DNA of 64,000 nucleotides. It comes from DASUPK01 sp963815045. GTDB lineage: Bacteria > Actinomycetota > Thermoleophilia > Solirubrobacterales > 70-9. The number at the start of each line of letters is the position of its first letter. Position 1 is the stretch's first letter. Below the pieces are notes generated by a model that was given only the letters and a program-made list of their open reading frames with translations, ran no database searches and was not told where the DNA came from. The stretch is taken from the NCBI GenBank assembly GCA_963815045.1, contig CAWFET010000004.1, forward strand, positions 248,001 to 312,000, read 5' to 3'. The translations under genes were made by a program, and so were the position numbers. Of this stretch, positions 8,170 to 15,008 are shown piece after piece.

Positions 8170-9579
8170 CAGCTCCTCGACCTGCGCGGCGATTTCCGAC
8201 GCGGCGCCCTTCGCGTCGGAGAAGAGCATCGAGGTGTTGTCCTTGTAGAAGAGGTCGTTGTCGATGCCCGCAAAGCCTGGGCTCAAGGACCTCTTGATGA
8301 CGATCACCTCGCGGGCCTGGTCGACCTCGATGATCGGCATGCCGGCGATGGGCGAGTCCGGATCGTCCTTCGCAGCCGGATTGGTGACGTCGTTGGCGCC
8401 GATCACCACGGCGACGTCGGTGCGCGGCATCTCGGGGTTGATCTCGTCCATTTCCTTGAGCTGCTCGTAGGGAACGTCCGCCTCGGCCAGCAGGACGTTC
8501 ATGTGGCCGGGCATCCGGCCGGCGACCGGGTGGATCGCGAAGTTGACCTCCACCCCGCGCTTCTGGAGCTCGTCAGAGAGCTCCTTGACCGCGTGCTGTG
8601 CCTGGGCCACGGCCATCCCATATCCGGGGACGAAAACCACGGAGTCCGCGTAGCCGAGCTTGATCGCCGCGTCCTCCGCGCCGATCGAGTGGACCGGGCG
8701 CTCCTCCCTCTCCCCCTGGGTCGCGCTCACGGCGCCGAAGCCTGAGAAGAGCAGGTTCCCGATCGAGCGGTTCATCGCCTGGCTCATCTCCAGCGTCAGG
8801 ATCGTTCCGGAGGAGCCAACGAGGGTGCCGGCCACGATCAGCACGACGTTGTCGAGGGCGAATCCGGCCGCTGCGGCGGCGAGACCCGTGAAGGCGTTGA
8901 GCAGCGAGATCACGACCGGCATGTCGGCGCCGCCGATCGGCAGGACGAAGAGGTTGCCGAGGATCGCCGCCCCGATCAGGACGCCGATGTAGAGACCCTG
9001 CGACGGCGAGTCGTGGTCGATGCCGAGCACGATGCAGCCGGCAAGGATCGCGGCCAGGAGGAGGCCGTTGAAGATGTGCTGGCCGGGGAACTGGACCGGC
9101 CGGCTGGGGATGATCGCCTGGAGCTTGCCGAACGCGATGTTCGAGCCGAAGAAGGAGACCGAGCCGATCACGGTTGAGAAGAGGATCGGGACGAAGGTGT
9201 CGAGGGGGATGCTCGAGCCGCCGGCCGACACGTGGCGGAATTCCGACCAGGAGATCAGCGCGGCCGCCCCGCCGCCGACGCCGTTGTAGAGGGCGACCAT
9301 CTGAGGCATGTCGGTCATCTGCACCCGGAGCGAGGCGACGACGCCGACCGCGGTTCCGATCAGGATCCCGACCAGGATCAGGACTCCGTTCCCGATCACA
9401 TCCGTCGAGAGCGTGATGGCGATCGCGATCAGCATCCCGACGGCCGCGATCATGTTGCCGCGGCGCGCCGTGCTCGGGTGGGTGCCCTGCCGGATCCCGA
9501 AGATGAACAGGGAGAAGGCGACGATGTAGCAGGCGGTGACGAAGTCGCTGTCGGGAGACAGCGCCGCGACTGGGATCAC
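8167..9579 (-). CDS. pntB: NAD(P) transhydrogenase beta subunit PntB
   Basis: Membrane domain II plus NADP(H)-binding domain III of proton-translocating transhydrogenase, which drives NADPH formation from NADH with the proton gradient. It has 470 residues: about nine transmembrane helices, then the soluble C-terminal domain with GYGMAVAQAQHAVKEL, HPVAGRMPGHMNVLLAEA and VVIGANDVTNPAA, all signature loops of domain III. The start GTG overlaps the pntA2 stop by 4 nt, indicating translational coupling in a three-gene operon. It is convergent with lapA. Confidence 0.97.
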   Translation of the reverse strand: MIPVAALSPDSDFVTACYIVAFSLFIFGIRQGTHPSTARRGNMIAAVGMLIAIAITLSTDVIGNGVLILVGILIGTAVGVVASLRVQMTDMPQMVALYNGVGGGAAALISWSEFRHVSAGGSSIPLDTFVPILFSTVIGSVSFFGSNIAFGKLQAIIPSRPVQFPGQHIFNGLLLAAILAGCIVLGIDHDSPSQGLYIGVLIGAAILGNLFVLPIGGADMPVVISLLNAFTGLAAAAAGFALDNVVLIVAGTLVGSSGTILTLEMSQAMNRSIGNLLFSGFGAVSATQGEREERPVHSIGAEDAAIKLGYADSVVFVPGYGMAVAQAQHAVKELSDELQKRGVEVNFAIHPVAGRMPGHMNVLLAEADVPYEQLKEMDEINPEMPRTDVAVVIGANDVTNPAAKDDPDSPIAGMPIIEVDQAREVIVIKRSLSPGFAGIDNDLFYKDNTSMLFSDAKGAASEIAAQVEEL

Positions 9580-9908
9580 TGACCGGCCTCCCCCGGGGTG
9601 ACGGTCTCCTCCTCGGCCTTCTTGGGCTTGCGGTCGCGGCCGCGGAACATGCCGAGCATCCGGTCGGTGACCATGAAGCCGCCGACGATGTTGATCGTCC
9701 CGAAGGCGATCGCGATCACGCCGATGGTCTTCTCCAGCGTGTCGTCGGCCGAGCCGATGACGATCAGCCCGCCGAGCATGACGATGCCGTGGATCGCGTT
9801 GGTCTGCGACATCAGCGGGGTGTGCAGCGTCGTCGGGACCTTCGAGATGACCTCGAAGCCGACGAAGGCGGCGAGGACGAAGATCGTGATCTCGGTCATC
9901 AGGCTCAT
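9576..9908 (-). CDS. pntA2: NAD(P) transhydrogenase alpha subunit, membrane part (PntA2)
   Basis: A 110-residue subunit with three to four transmembrane helices (EITIFVLAAFVGFEVISKVP, HTPLMSQTNAIHGIVMLGGL, GVIAIAFGTINIVGGF). It corresponds to the C-terminal membrane part of the fused E. coli PntA, separately encoded here as in Rhodospirillum. A charged cytoplasmic tail follows. Its start overlaps the pntA1 stop by 4 nt and its stop overlaps the pntB start by 4 nt. Confidence 0.95.
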   Translation of the reverse strand: MSLMTEITIFVLAAFVGFEVISKVPTTLHTPLMSQTNAIHGIVMLGGLIVIGSADDTLEKTIGVIAIAFGTINIVGGFMVTDRMLGMFRGRDRKPKKAEEETVTPGEAGQ

Positions 9909-11026
9909 GCGCTCGCGGCCTCCTTGGCTCGTTCGTTGACGATCTCGCCGTCCTCGGTGAGCAGAGCGCCGGCGATGACCTCGTCCTCGGTGTCGACCTT
10001 GAGGTCCCCCTCCTCGGTGATCAGGAGCTCGACCAGGTTCTGAAGGTTCTTGGCGTAGAGGGCCGAGGCGTTGCCGGCCATCTGGCTGGGCAGGTTGGCC
10101 GGGCCGATGATCTTGACCCCGTCGACCTCGACGGTCTCCCCCGGCTTGGAGCCCTCCACGTTGCCGCCGGTCTCGGCCGCAAGGTCGATCAGCACTGAGC
10201 CGGGCGCCATGCTCTTGACGGCCTCCGCGGTGATCAGGCGCGGCGCCGGCCGGCCGGGGATCTGGGCAGTGGTAATGATCACGTCCTGGCGCGCGGCGGC
10301 CTGGCCGAGCTCGGACCGAAGCTTCTCGTTCTCCTCGTCGGTCAGGGGCCGGGCGTACCCGCCCTCTCCCTCCGCGTCCTTGACGGCTTCGACCTCGAGG
10401 AATCGGCCACCGAGCGACTGGACCTGCTCCTTGACGACCGAGCGCACGTCGAAGCCGGTGACGATGCCACCGAGCCGCTTGGCCGTGGCGATGGCCTGCA
10501 GGCCCGCGACGCCGGCCCCGAGGACGAGGACCTTGGCGGGCGGGACCGTCCCCGCCGCCGTGGTCATCATCGGGAAGAGCTTGCCGGACTCGCGTGCGGC
10601 GATCAGCACGGACATGTATCCGCCGAGGTTCGCCTGCGAGGAGAGCGCGTCCATCGACTGGGCGCGGGTGATCCGGGGGATCGCCTCCATCGCAAAGCTG
10701 GTGACCCCGGCCTGGGCCAGCGACTTGGCAAGGTCCGGGTTCGTCAGCGGCTCGAGGAAGCCGATCAGGATCTGGCCCCGCTTCAGGCGGCCGACCTCCT
10801 CAGCGCTCGGAGGCGTGACCTTGAGGACGACGTCGGCGGCCCAGGGGTCCTCGCCGACCTTCGCGCCGGCATCCGTGTACTCGGAGTCCGGATGCGAGGC
10901 GCCCTCGCCCGCGCCGGCCTCGACCGCCACCTCAATTTCCTTGGCGGTCAGCGCCTTGACCACGTCGGGGACGAGCGCCACGCGGCGCTCTCCGTCTGCG
11001 GTTTCCTTTGGAACTCCGATTCTCAT
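9905..11026 (-). CDS. pntA1: NAD(P) transhydrogenase alpha subunit, NAD-binding part (PntA1)
   Basis: Soluble NAD(H)-binding domain I, related to alanine dehydrogenase. Start ATG 11026 gives the family N-terminus MRIGVPKETADGERRVALVP; the longer frame from 11074 adds 16 unrelated residues. The Rossmann loop VLVLGAGVAGLQAIATAKRLG, then GFDVR, and PGRPAPRLIT are visible. It has 373 residues, as expected for a split alpha subunit, and is the first gene of the pntA1-pntA2-pntB operon. Confidence 0.96.
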   Translation of the reverse strand: MRIGVPKETADGERRVALVPDVVKALTAKEIEVAVEAGAGEGASHPDSEYTDAGAKVGEDPWAADVVLKVTPPSAEEVGRLKRGQILIGFLEPLTNPDLAKSLAQAGVTSFAMEAIPRITRAQSMDALSSQANLGGYMSVLIAARESGKLFPMMTTAAGTVPPAKVLVLGAGVAGLQAIATAKRLGGIVTGFDVRSVVKEQVQSLGGRFLEVEAVKDAEGEGGYARPLTDEENEKLRSELGQAAARQDVIITTAQIPGRPAPRLITAEAVKSMAPGSVLIDLAAETGGNVEGSKPGETVEVDGVKIIGPANLPSQMAGNASALYAKNLQNLVELLITEEGDLKVDTEDEVIAGALLTEDGEIVNERAKEAASA

Positions 11027-11098
11027 TGGACGTGGTTGGTATTCGACTTCGCTATCAACGGCGGCCACAAACACCGCCGCCGCATAGAGGCGGGCAAT

Positions 11099-11524
11099 CT
11101 AGTCGGTTTTCGCGTCAGACCACTCCGGTAGCGAGGCCGCCTCGAGTGCAGCCTCGGATGTGAGGAAGAGCTGGATGCGCGTGATCTTGCCGTCGTCAAC
11201 CCGATACAGATAGGAGCGCCGGTCCCTGACCTCCACACCGCTCGCGCGGCCGCTCCCCCCGTACCTCGCCGTCATGAACACGAGACCAGGCTGAAGCTCG
11301 CGGAGCTCCTCGATCTCGAAGCGATAGTCCGTACCGAACGCCCGGAACCAGTCGCCGTACCACTCGCCGACCGCGTCCTTGCCCTCGAACGTGCCGGTGT
11401 TGAGGAATCCCTCCTGGATCACCAGGACGACGTCATCCGCGTAGTAGGTCATCGCGCGCGCGAAGTCACGCTCGTTCGTGGCGGCGAACTGCTCCCGGAG
11501 AACGTCGACCGGATCCTGCGGCAC
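11099..11524 (-). CDS. SnoaL-like / NTF2-family protein
   Basis: A 141-residue cone-shaped-fold protein of the SnoaL/ketosteroid-isomerase superfamily: FAATNERDFARAMTYYADD helix region, an EGKDAVGEW turn, and the C-terminal strands YLYRVDDGKITRIQLF followed by EAALEAAS. Start GTG 11524 lies 10 nt after the stop of the upstream LLM oxidoreductase, so the two are probably co-transcribed. The ligand is unknown. Confidence 0.85.
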   Translation of the reverse strand: MPQDPVDVLREQFAATNERDFARAMTYYADDVVLVIQEGFLNTGTFEGKDAVGEWYGDWFRAFGTDYRFEIEELRELQPGLVFMTARYGGSGRASGVEVRDRRSYLYRVDDGKITRIQLFLTSEAALEAASLPEWSDAKTD

Positions 11525-11534
11525 GTCGTTGAGA

Positions 11535-12611
11535 CTAGGCGGGCGAACCGGCGCCCACCATGCCGGCGAGCTTCTCGAGGCAGCGGATGTTCTCCTCGTG
11601 GTTCCCGTGCATCGGGGAGACGATCATCCGGTCGACCCCGGCGTCCGCGAAGCGCTTGATGCGCTCGGCGACCTCGTCCTCGGTGCCGATCATCGCCGTG
11701 GCATCAACGAGCTCGTCGGGGATCGCCGCGTACGCCTCCTCGCGCTTGCCGCCGAGGTAGAGCGACTGGACCTCATCGGCCACCTCGGCGAAGCCGAAGC
11801 GGCGGGTGAGGTCGGCGTAGAAGTTGGTCTTCTTCGAGCCCATGCCGCCCAGATAGAGCAGCAGCCCGGCCTTGACCAGACCGCGGGCGGCGTCGAGATC
11901 GCCGTCGATCGCAACCTGCACTGACGGCGAGACGGCGAAGTCCTCGCGGGTGCGGCCGGACTTGTTGAGGCCGGCCTCGATGTGCTCGCCCCAGGCCTTC
12001 TGCCACTTGTCGACGGAGAAGAAGATCGGGATCCAGCCGTCGGCGATCTCGGCGGCGATCTCGACCGACTTGCGGCCGATCGCACCCAGGTAGACGGGGA
12101 TCTCGCTGCGGATCGGGTGGACGTTGAGCTTCAGGGCCTTGCCCTGGCCGGTGACTCCTTCGCCCTCGGTCAAAGGCAGCGTGTAGTGCTCGCCGGAGTG
12201 CTCTAGCCGTCCCTCGCGGGCGACGATCTCCTTGACGACCTCGACGTACTCCTTGGTGCGGCCCCAGGGCTTGGCGTAGGGCACGCCGTACCAGCCCTCC
12301 GAGACCTGCGGGCCGGAGGGCCCGAACCCGAAGATGAAGCGCCCGCCGGAGAGCGCGTCGATCGTGATCCCGGCCATCGCGGCGGCGGCGGGCTGACGGG
12401 CCGGGACCTGGAGGATCGCGGCGCCGAGCTGGATCGTCTCGGTCTTCGCGGCCAGGTAGGCGAGTACGCTGACCGCGTCGGAGCCGTAGGACTCGGCCGC
12501 CCAGACCGAGTCGAAGCCGGCGCGCTCGGCGGCCAGCACGATCTCGGTGGCCTCGTCTCCCTGCGGGCCGATGCCCCAGTAGCCGAGGTTGAGTCCAAGC
12601 TTCAAACCCAT
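11535..12611 (-). CDS. LLM class F420-dependent oxidoreductase
   Basis: Luciferase-like (TIM-barrel) flavin/F420 oxidoreductase of 358 residues. Start ATG 12611 gives MGLKLGLNLGYWG, the usual family N-terminus; the longer frame to 12755 adds unrelated residues. Typical segments: AAERAGFDSVWAAESYGSD, TIQLGAAILQVPARQPAAAA, LSGGRFIFGFGPSGPQVSEG and the late RFADAGVDRMIVSPM. Similar proteins in mycobacteria use coenzyme F420. The substrate is unknown. Confidence 0.92.
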   Translation of the reverse strand: MGLKLGLNLGYWGIGPQGDEATEIVLAAERAGFDSVWAAESYGSDAVSVLAYLAAKTETIQLGAAILQVPARQPAAAAMAGITIDALSGGRFIFGFGPSGPQVSEGWYGVPYAKPWGRTKEYVEVVKEIVAREGRLEHSGEHYTLPLTEGEGVTGQGKALKLNVHPIRSEIPVYLGAIGRKSVEIAAEIADGWIPIFFSVDKWQKAWGEHIEAGLNKSGRTREDFAVSPSVQVAIDGDLDAARGLVKAGLLLYLGGMGSKKTNFYADLTRRFGFAEVADEVQSLYLGGKREEAYAAIPDELVDATAMIGTEDEVAERIKRFADAGVDRMIVSPMHGNHEENIRCLEKLAGMVGAGSPA

Positions 12612-12710
12612 GTGGGTGAACCCTACGTGACCGGCAGCGGCCGCGCTTTCAGCCGAATCTTCGTGTTTTTGGGGTGGAGTTCGGGGGGCGAGCAGCCGAG
12701 GAGAATGGGC

Positions 12711-12896
12711 ATGACGCCCGAGCAGATGGAATACCGCGCCCAGCAGGCCGAGCACCTGCGCGAGCGCTTCAGCGAGCTCGAGCGAGAGCGGGAGAGCGCA
12801 GGCCTATACGAGGAGGCTCTCGAGGCGCGTCGACTGCGCCTCGAGCAGGAGGCCTCAGTGACGTACTGGCGCGAGCGCCTTTCCGACGCGGCGTAG
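12711..12896 (+). CDS. Small charged helical protein, unknown
   Basis: A 61-residue, highly charged protein predicted to be all alpha-helical or coiled-coil (EQMEYRAQQAEHLRERFSEL...). Start ATG 12711 is preferred because GAGGAG lies about 7 nt upstream; ATG 12705 is an alternative. It ends 9 bp before the convergent secreted Ig-like gene. No family recognised. Confidence 0.6.
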   Translation: MTPEQMEYRAQQAEHLRERFSELERERESAGLYEEALEARRLRLEQEASVTYWRERLSDAA

Positions 12897-12904
12897 CCGA
12901 CGTC

Positions 12905-14023
12905 TTAGACGTCGAAGGGGATGACGAGGACCGGCGCCTGCTGTGTGATCGCGCCGAAGGTGGCGGTGATGTTGGCAGTGCCGATTGATGAGGTGTCGAC
13001 GGTGAAGGGGGCACTCAGCTGGCCCGCCGGCACGAGCACGGTTGACTGACTGGGCGCGGCCACGCCGGCCTGGTCGGAGGAGAGGTCGACCGTCGCCCCG
13101 CCCGGCCCAGGTTCGCAGTCGAGGGTCACCGTGCCGGTCGCTTGGGTACCGACGGGGATAGTGCTGGGCTCCACCGTGACGCCCGTGAGCGTCGGGACGG
13201 TGCTGGACCCGTTGACCGAAGCGCTATCCCCAGCAGAGGACAAGCCGAGGGTCGCGGTAACCGTCACGAGGGGATTCGCGTTGCCGGCGGTCACCCCGAA
13301 GTAGCCGGTCCTCGATCCGGCCGGGACGGTGGCGGATCCCGGCGAGACGTCCAGGGCGGTGGGATCATCGCTCGAGAGCCCCACTGCGGTGTCAACGGGC
13401 ACGGTGACATCGAGGGTGACCCGGCTGCCCGAGAAGCTCCCCGGCGTGAAGCACTGTCTCGCCAGTGAGAGGGACTGGACGCTGGGGGTGGAGACCACAT
13501 TGAGTTCCGTGGTGGCGTTGCTGGTGCCGATCGTGGCCGTGACGGTGACGTTGACGTTGGATCCCGCCGTTGTGCCGACGGAGAAGTTCGCGGTGGTCTG
13601 TCCGCCTGCGACGACGACACTCCCCGGAACCGTCACGCGACTCGGATCGCTGCTCTGCAGGGTTACGGCTTGGCCCGCGCTCGGCGCGGCGGTGCTGATC
13701 GTGACCAGGCCGGTGGTCCCAGTCCCGGCCAGGACCGGACTGGCGGCGAGACTGACGCCGCTCACCCCGGCGCCGGGTGAAGTGCTCGGGTGCGTCGCCT
13801 CGCCTGGCAGGGAGGCCGCGCCGCCGCTCCCGCCGTGCTTGCACTTCTTCTTCTTCTTCTTCTTCGCGCTCTGCGCGCTCGTCTTCTTCTTCTTCTTCTT
13901 CTTCTTGCACTTGCTCGCGTGCGCGACCGGGCTCGCGCCCGAGGTTGCCGGCAGGGCCAGCGTCCCACCGACGAGGGCCGCCATCAGGGCGGCGAGCGCG
14001 ATCTTCCTGATCAGCACGGGCAC
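12905..14023 (-). CDS. Secreted multi-domain Ig-like protein with poly-lysine block
   Basis: About 372 residues from GTG 14023 (GTG 14017 possible). A signal peptide (LIRKIALAALMAALVGGTLAL) is followed by a striking Lys/Cys block (KCKKKKKKKKTSAQSAKKKKKKKC, about residues 38-61), encoded by an AAG-rich low-complexity stretch. Then come three Ig-like (BIG/Calx-beta-type) beta repeats, with recurring VSLAASPVLAGTGTTGLVT, TVPGSVVVAGGQTTANF and VTVEPSTIPVGTQATGTV patterns of strands and SSDP turns. No enzyme domain. Probably surface-located; function unknown. Confidence 0.78.
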   Translation of the reverse strand: MPVLIRKIALAALMAALVGGTLALPATSGASPVAHASKCKKKKKKKKTSAQSAKKKKKKKCKHGGSGGAASLPGEATHPSTSPGAGVSGVSLAASPVLAGTGTTGLVTISTAAPSAGQAVTLQSSDPSRVTVPGSVVVAGGQTTANFSVGTTAGSNVNVTVTATIGTSNATTELNVVSTPSVQSLSLARQCFTPGSFSGSRVTLDVTVPVDTAVGLSSDDPTALDVSPGSATVPAGSRTGYFGVTAGNANPLVTVTATLGLSSAGDSASVNGSSTVPTLTGVTVEPSTIPVGTQATGTVTLDCEPGPGGATVDLSSDQAGVAAPSQSTVLVPAGQLSAPFTVDTSSIGTANITATFGAITQQAPVLVIPFDV

Positions 14024-14137
14024 GTAGGTTGATTCGGCCGCAGGACTCGCCAAATGAAGGCGCTGGACAGAAGTCCCGTCCTCACTTTTGGGGAGCCTGA
14101 CGCCTGGCTTGCGAAATGCTTGCGCTAGGATGAAGCC

Positions 14138-14476
14138 ATGGCTCCGGTCCTCACCCCCACCCTCCTCGATCCGGTCGCCGAGACGCTCGAGCTCTCGGAG
14201 ACCGAGCTGGGCCGCCTGTTCGGCGTCAGCCGCCAGGCGGTGGGCCAGTGGCGCGAGCGCGGCGTGCCCTCCAACCGGATGGCGAAACTCGCGACCGTCG
14301 CCGCGATCTGCGACCTGCTGGAGCACCGGCTGAAGCCGGAGCGGATCCCGGGGATCGCGCGCCGCCCGGCGCGGGCCTACGGCGGGCTCTCGATGATCGA
14401 GATGATCGAGCGAGACCGCCAGGACGATCTGCAGGCGGAGATCCGCCGGTCCTTCGACTGGGGCGCATCCGCCTAA
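14138..14476 (+). CDS. Xre/MbcA-ParS-like antitoxin
   Basis: A 112-residue antitoxin partner of the adjacent RES toxin. An N-terminal helix-turn-helix is visible (LSETELGRLFGVSRQAVGQWRERGVPS), with a C-terminal helical domain of the kind that plugs the RES active site. It should neutralise the toxin and repress its own promoter, which is the known behaviour of Xre-RES pairs. The toxin gene begins immediately after its stop codon. Confidence 0.85.
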   Translation: MAPVLTPTLLDPVAETLELSETELGRLFGVSRQAVGQWRERGVPSNRMAKLATVAAICDLLEHRLKPERIPGIARRPARAYGGLSMIEMIERDRQDDLQAEIRRSFDWGASA

Positions 14477-14998
14477 GTGCGGACGATCCGCCGCGGCGGG
14501 CCCTACCTGCGGGTCGCGGATCCGGACTGGGACGATCCGCTCGACGGGCGCTACGCCGCGGAGCGAGGCGGGCGCTGGAATCCGCCCGAGTCGTTCCCGG
14601 TCGTCTACCTCTGTCGGGGCGTCGCGGTCGCCCGCGCCAACGTCTACCGGCGGCTGGAGCGGCAGCCATACGGCCCCGAGGACCTGCGGCCCGGAGCGGG
14701 CCCGATCCTCGTCCGCACCACGGTCACGGAGGATCGCTATCTGAACGTGGTAACCGATACCGGCTGCCGGGACGCCGGTCTGCCGGCGAGCTATCCGCGT
14801 GACGGCCGCCGCCGGATCGTCCCCCACAGCCGCTGCCAGCCGATCGGCCTGCGGGCGAAGGAGGCCAGTTTGCCGGGCGTCGCGGCCCGCAGCGCCGTCG
14901 TCGACGGAGAGGAGCTGGCCTACTTCGGAAGGCGGAGGTTGCGGCGCGGCACGGTCCGATCGTTCGAGGACTGGTTTTGGGACTCGGCGCTTCGCTAA
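14477..14998 (+). CDS. RES domain toxin
   Basis: RES-domain toxins deplete cellular NAD+. This 173-residue protein has the conserved Arg region (GGPYLRVAD), the GGRWNPPESFPVVYLC strand, the Glu-equivalent region (VARANVYRRLERQ) and a late Ser region (HSRCQP). The start directly follows the antitoxin stop with no gap (GTG at 14477), indicating coupled translation. It lies just upstream of a P-type ATPase gene. Some active-site positions cannot be assigned with certainty by eye. Confidence 0.8.
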   Translation: MRTIRRGGPYLRVADPDWDDPLDGRYAAERGGRWNPPESFPVVYLCRGVAVARANVYRRLERQPYGPEDLRPGAGPILVRTTVTEDRYLNVVTDTGCRDAGLPASYPRDGRRRIVPHSRCQPIGLRAKEASLPGVAARSAVVDGEELAYFGRRRLRRGTVRSFEDWFWDSALR

Positions 14999-15008
14999 CA
15001 ATGCGACG

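Noticed and set aside
13840..13925. AAG-rich low-complexity stretch as a stand-alone DNA repeat
   Set aside because: It is in frame and encodes the poly-lysine block of the secreted Ig-like protein, matching basic blocks in other exported proteins.
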